Source: an uncultured Dorea sp.
GTDB lineage: Bacteria; Bacillota; Clostridia; Lachnospirales; Lachnospiraceae
Direction: 5' to 3'
DNA length: 64,000 bases
Assembly (NCBI GenBank): GCA_910577685.1
Contig: CAJTOH010000009.1
Coordinates: 1 to 64,000, forward strand
Shown here: positions 5,873 through 13,867 of the stretch, piece after piece
How the letters are laid out: the number at the start of each line of letters is the position of its first letter
Numbering within the stretch: the stretch's first letter is position 1
Notes under the pieces: generated by a model
Seen by the model: the letters and a program-made list of their open reading frames with translations, nothing else
Told to the model about the DNA's origin: nothing
Database searches by the model: none
Translations under genes and position numbers: made by a program

Positions 5873-7735
5873 CTATGCGCCCAGCAGCTGAAGAACCGAA
5901 TTCGGCTGCTGATTAGCCTGCGCCAGCATAGACTGACTGCTCTGCACCAGAATCTGGCCGCGTACAAACTCCATCATGGTCTTAGCCATATCCGTATCGC
6001 GAATACGGGATTCTGACGCCGAGAGATTCTCGACTACATTGCCGAGATTCGAAACGGTGTGCTCCAAACGGTTCTGAAGAGCGCCGTAATACCCACGCAT
6101 ATAACTGACCATATCAATCGCAGTATTTATCTCTTCTATCGCAAACAGGGCATCGTCTTCCCCTAACACATTGGTCCCCATAAGTCCCAGCGCGTCCGCG
6201 CTCATCTCGTACAGTTCTACGGAGATCAGGTTATGGAGATTGCTGTCGCTTCCAACCATCAACTGAATCTCCTTAGCGCTTAACATCTCGCTTGGAATGA
6301 AAACCGCCTTGTCAACCACTTGAAACGGTGACGCTGCGATTGTCTGATTGCCGATAATGGCATCGCCTCCGGTATTCAAGGCCGGAGCAATAACAGAACC
6401 GGCTCCTCCTTTTGACGCAATAGTAAGCTCCCGTACAAACTTGACCAAATCTGCATCACCGCTGCTAAACAACTGATTCAAATCCGCCTCGCTTTTGATC
6501 TTTCCGCCCGTAAGTTTATCTAATGCGCCGTAGAGGGTACTGCCATTCATAACTTCCTCAAATATTTTATCCATACCATTGGCAATCGACGTACTGGTAA
6601 CCGCACCAGTACCGCCGGATGCCAGATATCCAAGATAAGCGCTTGCCAGATATCCATGTCCATAGGGACGCCCTGCCATTGTATACTGCTTCAGATAATC
6701 TCCGATCGCTCCATCCTTGCTGGCGTCTCCTGAATTTAACGATCCGGCAATCTGCTCCAATCCCGTATTCCAGTTCGTAGGAAAGCCTCCGCCGGCAAGC
6801 TGGGCCGTTCCCTCCACGAACCATTCGGGGAACCTCTCGTTGCCTCCCCGGCCGCTCATCTGATCCGTCATCGTATACTGCATAACGGAATGCATCAATT
6901 CATGGGCAAGGGTAGACTCAAGCTTCTCCGCGTCCGGACCGCTCATAGACGCATCGGAAAAATCGGCGGCATCCACTCTGATCTTCATATTAAATGGTTT
7001 TCCATCTTGATTAAAGGAATAACTTGCATACGCCAACGTTCCGTTCGCACCGTCAATATTCCTGATCTCAATCGATATTCCGATCTTATCGCTGCCGATC
7101 GCAGTATTTAAAGACGGAAACGCCTTGAGAATCTGATCAATCGCGTTAGGGACATACTCCCCCGCAATCTTATCGGCGAGATCCCGATGACCTCCGCCTG
7201 CCCTTCCTACATTGCCGGCCAGCGCCGACTCCGCCACATAATTCACCTCGCAGATCCTATTCGCCAAATCCAACGTATATCCATAGGTTGTTACTCCTGC
7301 TCTTGAGCCGTTGACTCCGGCCTGAGGGAAAAGACGGATGCTATTGAACGACGCCGTATTCCCGATACGGGAGATCTCATTCTTGATCTGCATAACCTCG
7401 TCGTTCATCATTCCGCGGTCTTCATCAGAATATGTTCCGTTCGCAGACTGTACCGACAGCTCCATCATACGGTCAAGCATAGAATGTACTTCCGTCAGAG
7501 CGCCCTCCACCGTCTGTACCAGCGATATACCGTCGTCCGCATTCTGACACGCCTGAGTAAGACCGGTAATCTGCGCCCTCATCTTTTCAGATACGGCAAG
7601 TCCCGCCGCATCGTCTCCGGCCCTGTTGATCCTGTATCCCGAGCTAAGCTTCTCTAAAGTCTTGCCTATGGAATTATTATTTCCGTTCAAATTCCTGTAA
7701 ACGTTCAACGAAGTAATGTTATGTTGAATTCTCAT
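5873..7735 (-). CDS. fliC: Flagellin with an inserted zinc metallopeptidase domain (flagellinolysin type)
   Basis: The 620-residue protein is a flagellin at both ends: residues 1-140 carry the conserved D0/D1 helices (MRIQHNITSLN, SSGYRINRAGDDAAGLAVSE), and the last 120 residues the C-terminal D1/D0 (ASESRIRDTDMAKTM to LLGA). Between them sits an insert with HELMH at 278-282, the HExxH zinc and catalytic motif, and FPEWFVEGTAQ at 302-311, whose E308 is the likely third zinc ligand. Flagellins with a surface-exposed peptidase of this type are known from clostridia as flagellinolysins and make the filament proteolytic. It is far longer than an ordinary flagellin (about 270-400 residues). A sigma-28 type promoter lies upstream, and a G10 tract occupies the ribosome-binding position. 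No other flagellar gene is in the window. Confidence 0.92.
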   Translation of the reverse strand: MRIQHNITSLNVYRNLNGNNNSIGKTLEKLSSGYRINRAGDDAAGLAVSEKMRAQITGLTQACQNADDGISLVQTVEGALTEVHSMLDRMMELSVQSANGTYSDEDRGMMNDEVMQIKNEISRIGNTASFNSIRLFPQAGVNGSRAGVTTYGYTLDLANRICEVNYVAESALAGNVGRAGGGHRDLADKIAGEYVPNAIDQILKAFPSLNTAIGSDKIGISIEIRNIDGANGTLAYASYSFNQDGKPFNMKIRVDAADFSDASMSGPDAEKLESTLAHELMHSVMQYTMTDQMSGRGGNERFPEWFVEGTAQLAGGGFPTNWNTGLEQIAGSLNSGDASKDGAIGDYLKQYTMAGRPYGHGYLASAYLGYLASGGTGAVTSTSIANGMDKIFEEVMNGSTLYGALDKLTGGKIKSEADLNQLFSSGDADLVKFVRELTIASKGGAGSVIAPALNTGGDAIIGNQTIAASPFQVVDKAVFIPSEMLSAKEIQLMVGSDSNLHNLISVELYEMSADALGLMGTNVLGEDDALFAIEEINTAIDMVSYMRGYYGALQNRLEHTVSNLGNVVENLSASESRIRDTDMAKTMMEFVRGQILVQSSQSMLAQANQQPNSVLQLLGA

Positions 7736-7745
7736 AATCGTTCTA

Positions 7746-7755
7746 CCCCCCCCCC
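7746..7755 (-). promoter_or_regulatory. G10 homopolymer at the Shine-Dalgarno position of the flagellin gene
   Basis: On the coding (minus) strand ten consecutive G residues end 10 bases before the ATG, and no other purine-rich ribosome-binding site is present. The tract therefore probably serves as the Shine-Dalgarno. Length changes by slippage would alter its spacing and strength. That it is phase-variable is inference. Confidence 0.6.
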
Positions 7756-7824
7756 TACCAAATTTACCTATGTATTAATAACTTTCTTAAATTTGAAAGT
7801 TTATATTACATACTACTTTTTATT

Positions 7825-7850
7825 ATATCGGCTAATCCTACAAAATATTA
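7825..7850 (-). promoter_or_regulatory. Sigma-28 (SigD/FliA) type promoter of the flagellin gene
   Basis: On the minus strand TAAT (7850-7847), 14 bases, then GCCGATAT (7832-7825). This closely matches the sigma-28 consensus TAAA-N15-GCCGATAA. It lies about 90 bases upstream of the flagellin start, giving a leader that contains the G10 tract. Confidence 0.75.
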
Positions 7851-7856
7851 AGAGCC

Positions 7857-7913
7857 GCTGCGTAAAAAATACAAGATATGCTGAATTTGCATATCTTGTA
7901 TTTTTTACGCAGC
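7857..7913. repeat. Perfect 25-bp inverted repeat (long hairpin, probable terminator)
   Basis: Bases 7857-7881 are exactly complementary to 7889-7913, with a 7-base loop. The stem contains A6/T6 runs, so it could terminate transcripts arriving from the yjbQ side and insulate the flagellin promoter, which starts 7 bases away. The unusual stem length also fits a small mobile palindrome; copies elsewhere cannot be checked here. Confidence 0.7.
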
Positions 7914-7959
7914 AACCCTCTATTTATAGATCTTTGGCAAACTCCGCCGGGAACTATCA

Positions 7960-8364
7960 CTATCCCTCCATCACCTTCACATAAAACCGACGGTTCCTCG
8001 GCCCGTCAAACTCACAGAAATACACATCCTGCCAGATCCCAAGCACCAACTCCCCTTCATGCAGGATTAATGTCTGGGACGGCCCCGCAAAGCTGGTCTT
8101 GATGTGCGCATGGGAATTCCCTTCCATATGCCGGTAATATCCCGTTCTGGTCGGAAACGCCTCTTCCAGTCCATACAGCATATCATGCACCACATCCGGA
8201 TCCGCATTCTCGTTAATCGTAAATCCCGCCGTCGTATGAGGAGAATACACAATCACAATCCCCTCTTTCACCCCGCTCTTCGCAATATCCTGACGGATCA
8301 TGTCCGTCACCTTGGCCATCTGCTGCGCCTCCCTTGTCGAAATCTGATGTTCGTATAGATTCAT
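7960..8364 (-). CDS. YjbQ family protein (UPF0047)
   Basis: A 134-residue protein of the YjbQ family, whose members show weak thiamine-phosphate synthase activity when over-produced; the true role is uncertain. Family marks: GIVIVYSPHTTAGFTINENADPDV with its conserved His/Thr/Glu cluster, the HMEGNSHAHIK motif with several metal-site His residues, and LILHEGELVLGIWQDVYFCEFDGPR. The start at 8364 follows GGGAGGAAGA and is preferred to an ATG five codons upstream. It lies 35 bases after the patatin gene and is probably co-transcribed with it, ending at the long hairpin. Confidence 0.88.
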   Translation of the reverse strand: MNLYEHQISTREAQQMAKVTDMIRQDIAKSGVKEGIVIVYSPHTTAGFTINENADPDVVHDMLYGLEEAFPTRTGYYRHMEGNSHAHIKTSFAGPSQTLILHEGELVLGIWQDVYFCEFDGPRNRRFYVKVMEG

Positions 8365-8399
8365 ATCTCTTCCTCCCAATTCTATCTCCTTATATCATG

Positions 8400-9257
8400 T
8401 TAGCTGCCCAGATACGCCTCAAGCTGTGAATACTTCCTCTTCGCCTGCTGATACCCGTGTTCATAGAAATGCATCAGCGCATCGTAATCCTTCTCTACCC
8501 TTGAGACCGTAGGAATTCTGGGACAGAATACGAATATCTTCCCCTCCCTCTCAAGCTGTTCCACCTGCCGGATCTGCAGGTTATACTCGTAGTTGCGCCG
8601 AACCGTCGTCCTCACAAGCTCAGGGTACTTCCGGTATGCCCTGCGGTACAGATCCGCCGCGGCGTGGGACGTAGGCTTCTTTCTGTATCCAGGGTTTCTG
8701 GTCAGTACCACTATAATCTTCTTATTCCCAATCTCCACCGCGTGCCTGACCGGGATAGAATCCGCGAGACCTCCGTCCAGATACGGCACGCCGTCCACAT
8801 TGACAATAGGCGACACCAGCGGCATACTGCAGGACGCACGGCATACTTTCATCAGCCTCTCCTTGTCATGTCTCTCCGTCATATACTCTGCCCGGCCCGT
8901 CTCGCAGTTGGTCGTAACCATCTCGCACACCATATCGGAAGCAAAATACGTCTCATAATCAAACGGAAAAATCTCGTTGGGATACCGGTCGAAGATCATA
9001 TCCATATTCATCAGGCTCTTTTCCCTGATAAATTGTCGGAAACCATAGTAGTAACTATATTCCCGCTCCTTATGAACCATGCAGTCCCTTGTCCTTCCCG
9101 GCTGCCTCGAAACATAGTCCACACCATTGCAGGCGCCGGCAGACACGCCGACCACATGGGACGTATATAATCCCTGTTCCATCAGATAATCCAGAATCCC
9201 GGAAGTAAACACCCCCCTGGTCGCTCCCCCTTCTAATACCATCGTCGCATTTATCAT
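8400..9257 (-). CDS. Patatin-like phospholipase
   Basis: A 285-residue cytoplasmic patatin-family hydrolase. Catalytic marks are intact: the oxyanion loop GGATRG (10-15), the nucleophile elbow GVSAG with Ser39, and DGG with the dyad Asp at D161. The arrangement GGxxRG...GxSxG...DGG is that of bacterial patatins, which hydrolyse phospholipid or neutral lipid acyl esters. The C-terminal region (YRRAYRKYPELV to YQQAKRKYSQ) is helical and basic. It is the first gene of a likely two-gene unit with yjbQ. The substrate is unknown. Confidence 0.9.
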   Translation of the reverse strand: MINATMVLEGGATRGVFTSGILDYLMEQGLYTSHVVGVSAGACNGVDYVSRQPGRTRDCMVHKEREYSYYYGFRQFIREKSLMNMDMIFDRYPNEIFPFDYETYFASDMVCEMVTTNCETGRAEYMTERHDKERLMKVCRASCSMPLVSPIVNVDGVPYLDGGLADSIPVRHAVEIGNKKIIVVLTRNPGYRKKPTSHAAADLYRRAYRKYPELVRTTVRRNYEYNLQIRQVEQLEREGKIFVFCPRIPTVSRVEKDYDALMHFYEHGYQQAKRKYSQLEAYLGS

Positions 9258-9428
9258 AATTAAAACCCCGCTTTCTCATTTGCTATTATACACCCATTTT
9301 CCTATATAGTACAACGGTTGGCCTTGATATTTTCTCCTACATTTGGTAAGATATGCAAGGTACACATTTTCTTATATACATGGAATACGGAAGCATTTAT
9401 CACAAATAAAAAGGAGTATTTAAACATT

Positions 9429-11063
9429 ATGATCAGTACAAGCAACGTAACATTACGAGTTGGGAAAAAGGCCCTGTTCGAAGATGTAAATATTAAGTTT
9501 ACCGAAGGAAACTGCTATGGCCTGATTGGCGCCAACGGAGCGGGGAAATCTACCTTCCTCAAGATTCTCTCAGGCCAGCTTGAACCCACTAAGGGCGAGG
9601 TCGCCGTCACCCCCGGCGAACGCCTCTCTTTCCTGCAGCAGGATCATTTCAAATACGATGAATTCCCGGTCCTTGACACGGTTATGATGGGCAATGCAAG
9701 GCTTTACGAGATAATGAAGGAAAAAGAAGCCATTTATGCAAAAGAAGATTTCACAGACGAGGACGGTATTAAGGCAAGCGAGCTGGAAGGGGAATTCGCC
9801 GCCATGAACGGATGGGAGGCAGAATCCGACGCCGCCACTTTGTTAAACGGTCTCGGCATCCCAACCGAGATGCATTATGAGATCATGCAGAACTTAAACG
9901 GCCCGGAGAAGGTAAAGGTACTGCTTGCCCAAGCTCTTTTCGGCAACCCTGACATCCTGCTTCTGGACGAGCCCACCAACCACTTAGATCTGGACGCCAT
10001 CGCATGGCTGGAAGAATTCCTGATTAATTTTGACAACACCGTGATCGTGGTATCCCACGACCGTTATTTCCTGAACAAGGTCTGCACCCAGATCGCGGAT
10101 ATCGACTACGGCAAGATCAAGCTCTACGCCGGGAATTATGACTTCTGGTACGAATCAAGCCAGCTCCTCATCCGTCAGATGAAGGAGGCTAATAAGAAGA
10201 AGGAAGAGAAGATCAAGGAACTGCAGGAATTTATTTCCCGGTTCAGCGCCAACGCCTCCAAATCCAAACAGGCTACGTCCAGAAAACGCGCGTTAGAGAA
10301 GATCCAGCTTGACGACATCCAGCCGTCCAGCCGCAAATACCCGTATATTGATTTCCGCCCCAACCGCGAGATCGGCAACGAGGTCCTTTCCGTGGAAGGC
10401 TTAAGCAAGACTATTGACGGCGAGAAGGTATTGGATAACCTTACGTTTACCCTGAACCGCGACGACAAGGTCGCCTTTGTGGGAAGCAACGAGCTTGCCA
10501 AGACTACCCTGTTCCAGATCTTAACCGGCGAGATGGAGCCGGACGAAGGAACCTACAAATGGGGCATCACGACCTCACAGGCATATTTCCCGCTGGACAG
10601 CGGCGACGAATTCGAAAGCGACGCGACCATCGTAGAGTGGCTGACCCAGTATTCCGAAGAAAAGGACGTCACCTATGTCCGCGGATTCTTAGGGCGTATG
10701 CTGTTTGCCGGAGACGACGGCGTTAAGAAGGTACGGGTTCTCTCAGGAGGGGAGAAGGTGCGCTGCCTTCTGTCGAAGATGATGATCTCCGGGGCTAACG
10801 TTTTGATTCTGGACGAGCCCACCAACCATTTGGACATGGAATCAATCACAGCGCTGAACAACGGTATGATTAAATTCCCCGGCGTACTCCTGTTCTCTTC
10901 AAGAGACCACCAGATTGTGCAGACGACCGCAAACCGCATTATGGAGATCGTTCCCGGCGGTAAGCTGATCGACAAGATTACCACTTACGACGAATATCTG
11001 GAGAATGACGAGATGGCCCGCAAGAGACAGACTTATACCCTTCAGGGTGAAGAAGACAACTAA
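9429..11063 (+). CDS. ABC-F family ATPase (YkpA/YbiT-like)
   Basis: A 544-residue soluble protein with two ABC cassettes and no membrane segment, so a ribosome-associated ABC-F factor rather than a transporter. First Walker A is GANGAGKS (34-41); each half has an intact Walker B, LLLDEPTNHLD and LILDEPTNHLD. The second Walker A is degenerate (GSNELAKTT), which I recall as usual for the YkpA/YbiT branch, not a defect of this copy. The linker (about 245-300) is Lys-rich and helical (the P-site tRNA interaction motif region). The start at 9429 follows AAAGGAG; upstream in-frame codons lack a start signal. The gene ends at a strong shared terminator. Confidence 0.9.
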   Translation: MISTSNVTLRVGKKALFEDVNIKFTEGNCYGLIGANGAGKSTFLKILSGQLEPTKGEVAVTPGERLSFLQQDHFKYDEFPVLDTVMMGNARLYEIMKEKEAIYAKEDFTDEDGIKASELEGEFAAMNGWEAESDAATLLNGLGIPTEMHYEIMQNLNGPEKVKVLLAQALFGNPDILLLDEPTNHLDLDAIAWLEEFLINFDNTVIVVSHDRYFLNKVCTQIADIDYGKIKLYAGNYDFWYESSQLLIRQMKEANKKKEEKIKELQEFISRFSANASKSKQATSRKRALEKIQLDDIQPSSRKYPYIDFRPNREIGNEVLSVEGLSKTIDGEKVLDNLTFTLNRDDKVAFVGSNELAKTTLFQILTGEMEPDEGTYKWGITTSQAYFPLDSGDEFESDATIVEWLTQYSEEKDVTYVRGFLGRMLFAGDDGVKKVRVLSGGEKVRCLLSKMMISGANVLILDEPTNHLDMESITALNNGMIKFPGVLLFSSRDHQIVQTTANRIMEIVPGGKLIDKITTYDEYLENDEMARKRQTYTLQGEEDN

Positions 11064-11099
11064 AGAGCTGCGTACGGACAGGAATGTCACGCTGACAAA

Positions 11100-11151
11100 A
11101 ATCCGGAGCACGGTGTATTTCATCATTCGAAAATACACCGTACTCCGGATT
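11100..11151. terminator. Bidirectional intrinsic terminator between the ABC-F gene and trpS
   Basis: A 21-bp stem with a single mismatch (11100-11120 with 11131-11151) and a 10-base loop. On the minus strand it is followed by five T residues, so it mainly serves trpS, whose stop is 4 bases away, and can also stop the convergent ABC-F transcript. Confidence 0.8.
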
Positions 11152-11155
11152 CTTA

Positions 11156-12160
11156 CTATCGGATCCTCTCCGGGAATCCAATCTTCTTCTGCACTTTCCG
11201 CAGCGTCTTATTTGCAAAATACTGGGCTTTCTCCGCATTATTCTTTATAATCCCGTCAATATAAGCCTTATCCTTCTCAAGCCTTGCCGCCTCGTCCTGC
11301 AGAGGTTTAAGCACGGACACGACCGCTTCCCCTACCGCCGTCTTAAAATCACCGTATCCCCTGCCGCCAAATTCAGCCTCCGCTTCCTTTGGCGTCTTTC
11401 CGGTGCACGCACTGTAGATGTCGATCAGGTTCTTAACTCCCGGCTGCTCGTCGCGATAGAGAATCTGCGCTTCCGAATCCGTCACCGCACGTTTGCACTT
11501 ACGCATAACGGTATCCGGATCGTCCATCAGATAAATGCTGGCGTTAGGGTTCTCATCGGACTTTGACATCTTCTTCGCAGGATCCTGCAGACTCATGATC
11601 TTAGCGCCGACCTTTCCGATATACGCCTCCGGAATGGTAAATACGTCCCCATAGATATTGTTAAACCTTTCCGCAATATCTCTGGTAATCTCCAGATGCT
11701 GCATCTGGTCCACGCCCACCGGAACCACGTCGGCCTGATAGAGCAGGATATCCGCCGCCATCAACACCGGGTACGTAAATAATCCCGCATTGATATTGTC
11801 CGCATGTTTCGCCGACTTATCCTTAAACTGGGTCATACGGTTCAGCTCGCCCATGTATGTGAAGCAATTCAATATCCACGTCAATTCCGCATGGCCGGAT
11901 ACATGGGACTGGTAATAGACGCAGTTTTTACCGGGATCAAGCCCCGCCGCAATGTAGAGGGTCAGAAGAGCCCTCGCCCGTTTCCGAAGGACCGTCGGGT
12001 CCTGCCTTACCGTGATCGAATGCATATCCACCACGCTGTAGAAACATTCATACTCGTCGCTGAGCGTCACCCAGTTCTTCAGCGCCCCCAGATAATTTCC
12101 AAGGGTCAGGTTCCCTGTTGCCTGCATTCCGCTGAACAATACTTTCTTATCATTTATCAT
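11156..12160 (-). CDS. trpS: Tryptophan--tRNA ligase
   Basis: A 334-residue class I aminoacyl-tRNA synthetase that charges tRNA-Trp. Seen: the HIGH-equivalent block TGNLTLGNYLGALKNW at 15-30, DLNPVD-type specificity elements (SVVDMHSITV), GVDQMQHLEITRDIA typical of TrpRS, and the KMSKS loop KMSKSDENP. Length is normal. No T-box is present upstream, in contrast to the trpB2 gene at 14427-15812. The phosphatase gene upstream is on the same strand with a 38-base gap. Confidence 0.97.
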   Translation of the reverse strand: MINDKKVLFSGMQATGNLTLGNYLGALKNWVTLSDEYECFYSVVDMHSITVRQDPTVLRKRARALLTLYIAAGLDPGKNCVYYQSHVSGHAELTWILNCFTYMGELNRMTQFKDKSAKHADNINAGLFTYPVLMAADILLYQADVVPVGVDQMQHLEITRDIAERFNNIYGDVFTIPEAYIGKVGAKIMSLQDPAKKMSKSDENPNASIYLMDDPDTVMRKCKRAVTDSEAQILYRDEQPGVKNLIDIYSACTGKTPKEAEAEFGGRGYGDFKTAVGEAVVSVLKPLQDEAARLEKDKAYIDGIIKNNAEKAQYFANKTLRKVQKKIGFPERIR

Positions 12161-12198
12161 CTTTAATTTCCTCCATTTAAAACCTTACAGAACGGCCC

Positions 12199-12834
12199 CT
12201 ATTCCTCCCACGGCTCCACTTCGTCGTCGTAGTAAGCCACATTCTCCGAGATAACCGAAGGCCTGCCGTCAATCACTTCCACCATCGTCACAGCGCAGTT
12301 CTTATGCACGCCTTCCCCCCAGAATTCCGAAAGGGATTTCCCCTTGATATTATTCAGAAGCCCCGCCAGCGCCGCGCCATGGGTGGCAATCAGGATATTG
12401 AACTCCCGGTACTCTTCCCTATCATAAAGTTCCTGCAGGAATTCTTTTGTCCTCTTCTTCACCCGGGCGAAATCCTCGCCGCCCTCCGGAGCCCGATACC
12501 GGTCCGGAGCCTCGAAAAAGAGGCGGAATTCTTCCGGGAGATCCCACCCTTTTTTAGAGCAGCACCGCCCTTCATATTCTCCAAATCCCATCTCTGCAAT
12601 CCGCGCGTCTTCAATAATCCGCGTCTGCCTTCCCTCTAGGATCAGTTCCGCCGTCTCCCTCGCCCGTGATAAGGGGCTTGAATAACACAGGTCGAAGGTT
12701 ATGTCCGAAAGCCCTCTAGCCGTCTTTACTGCCAGCGTCCTGCCAAATTCATTCAACGGGATATCCACCTGTCCCTGAATCTTACGCTCCTTGTTCCACT
12801 GAGTCTCTCCATGCCTCACTATATATAATCTCAT
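12199..12834 (-). CDS. Histidine phosphatase family protein (phosphoglycerate mutase-like)
   Basis: A 211-residue branch 1 histidine phosphatase. The catalytic core RHGETQWN is at residues 7-14 (phospho-acceptor His8), followed by LNEFGR, the SPLSRARETAE block with a second phosphate-binding Arg, the acid/base Glu region EMGFGEYEG, and the second His in ATHGAAL. These features identify the fold but not the substrate; cobalamin, phosphoglycerate-like and general phosphatases all look alike here. The start at 12834 has AAGGAGG 7 bases upstream. A longer frame extends upstream through the repeat region but has no start signal. Confidence 0.88.
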   Translation of the reverse strand: MRLYIVRHGETQWNKERKIQGQVDIPLNEFGRTLAVKTARGLSDITFDLCYSSPLSRARETAELILEGRQTRIIEDARIAEMGFGEYEGRCCSKKGWDLPEEFRLFFEAPDRYRAPEGGEDFARVKKRTKEFLQELYDREEYREFNILIATHGAALAGLLNNIKGKSLSEFWGEGVHKNCAVTMVEVIDGRPSVISENVAYYDDEVEPWEE

Positions 12835-12987
12835 CTTCCGCCTCCTTAAAGACCATACCCGGCCGGGTATCGCCGGCCGCTCGTTATAATATTCCGGACG
12901 ATTCCTCCGCATACTTCGTAAGTATACCACAAATGCTGAAATTTTCACACTATCCGCAGAGAAATATACGCAGCGGTTCAGCCTGAC

Positions 12988-13154
12988 GTTACTGTTCACT
13001 CCGTGACCAGCAACACGCTTCGCGATGCACAGAAATCGCGAAAAGATGCGATTTCGCGCTGAAAAACTCGGGATTTCCGTACAAAATGTGCGGAAACACC
13101 TCGCGGGATAGTGGCGTGTGAACAGTAACAGCCTGACAGCATGTGAACAGTAAC
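12988..13154. repeat. Structured intergenic repeat element with inverted 12-mers
   Basis: The 437-base gap between the phosphatase gene and luxS holds GTTACTGTTCAC at 12988-12999 and its exact complement GTGAACAGTAAC twice, at 13118-13129 and 13143-13154. Each copy is accompanied by CCTGAC. Between the first two lie internal dyads (GAAATCGC with GCGATTTC, and TTTCCG with CGGAAA). No credible frame runs through it. It looks like a dispersed palindromic element. Confidence 0.6.
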
Positions 13155-13222
13155 CTGACGGCTTCACTGTCACGGAAGGCTGAACTGTTGCCAACATTTT
13201 CATAGCATATTCCCCATAAAAG

Positions 13223-13231
13223 TGCTATAAT
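13223..13231 (+). promoter_or_regulatory. Extended -10 promoter of luxS
   Basis: TGCTATAAT, a perfect extended -10 (TGnTATAAT), lies 40 bases before the luxS start. There is no good -35 hexamer at 17 bases, as is common when the TG extension is present. Confidence 0.55.
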
Positions 13232-13271
13232 GTATCTGCACGAAAGTATAATAAAAAGGAGTCAAGATATC

Positions 13272-13751
13272 ATGGAAAAAATTACAAGCTTTACCATAGA
13301 CCATCTCCGTCTGGTTCCGGGACTCTATGTTTCCCGTATCGATCAGGTAGAGGGTCATCCTGTCACTACATTTGACATCCGCATGACAAGCCCCAACGAC
13401 GAGCCTGTCATGAATACCGCGGAGATGCACACCATCGAACATCTGGCGGCTACGTTCCTGCGCAACCATGCGGACTTCGCCCAAAAGACGATTTACTTCG
13501 GCCCCATGGGATGCCGGACAGGTTTTTATCTGCTGCTTGCCGGAGAATATACGTCAGAAGATATCGTGCCGCTTATGACGGAGATGTTTACCTTCATAGC
13601 CGGTTTTGAGGGGGATGTTCCCGGCGCATGCGCGAAGGACTGCGGAAACTATCTGGATATGAATCTTCCTATGGCAAAATATCTTGCACGGAAGTATCTA
13701 AAAGAGGTGCTTACGGATATCACGGACAAACAGCTCCATTATCCTGCTTAA
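13272..13751 (+). CDS. luxS: S-ribosylhomocysteine lyase LuxS
   Basis: LuxS cleaves S-ribosylhomocysteine to homocysteine and DPD, the precursor of autoinducer-2, in the activated methyl cycle. The 159-residue length is normal. Metal ligands H53 and H57 sit in HTIEHLAAT with catalytic E56; GPMGCRTGFYL carries the catalytic C81, and C124 in CAKDCGNYLDM is the third metal ligand. The start at 13272 follows AAAAGGAG; an upstream in-frame ATG at 13230 overlaps the promoter and is rejected. The gene has its own promoter and terminator. Its AI-2 signalling role cannot be judged from the window. Confidence 0.97.
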   Translation: MEKITSFTIDHLRLVPGLYVSRIDQVEGHPVTTFDIRMTSPNDEPVMNTAEMHTIEHLAATFLRNHADFAQKTIYFGPMGCRTGFYLLLAGEYTSEDIVPLMTEMFTFIAGFEGDVPGACAKDCGNYLDMNLPMAKYLARKYLKEVLTDITDKQLHYPA

Positions 13752-13782
13752 GCTTAACATCCACGATCATTCATATTCCTGC

Positions 13783-13862
13783 CTGTGAGCAAGGCCCTTA
13801 CTTCCGCGCCGCCTGATAGAGACGTGCGAAGCCTTCGCTCACAGCCGCAGGAGTTCTTTTTT
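13783..13862. terminator. Probable terminator between luxS and the nicotinamidase gene
   Basis: CTGTGAGC (13783-13790) pairs with GCTCACAG (13837-13844), extended inward by AAGGC with GCCTT, around a loop of about 35 bases. A T6 run ends at 13862. The long loop and the 12-base gap before the T run make this a weaker call than the other terminators. Confidence 0.45.
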
Positions 13863-13867
13863 GTTAT

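Noticed and set aside
9429..11063. Degenerate second Walker A (GSNELAKTT) in the ABC-F ATPase as a sign of inactivation
   Set aside because: As I recall, this deviation is shared by the YkpA/YbiT branch, and the second Walker B and signature are intact.
12835..13203. N-terminal extension of the phosphatase frame through the repeat region
   Set aside because: It has no ribosome-binding site, its composition is not protein-like, and it runs through the palindromic element; the start at 12834 has a strong site.
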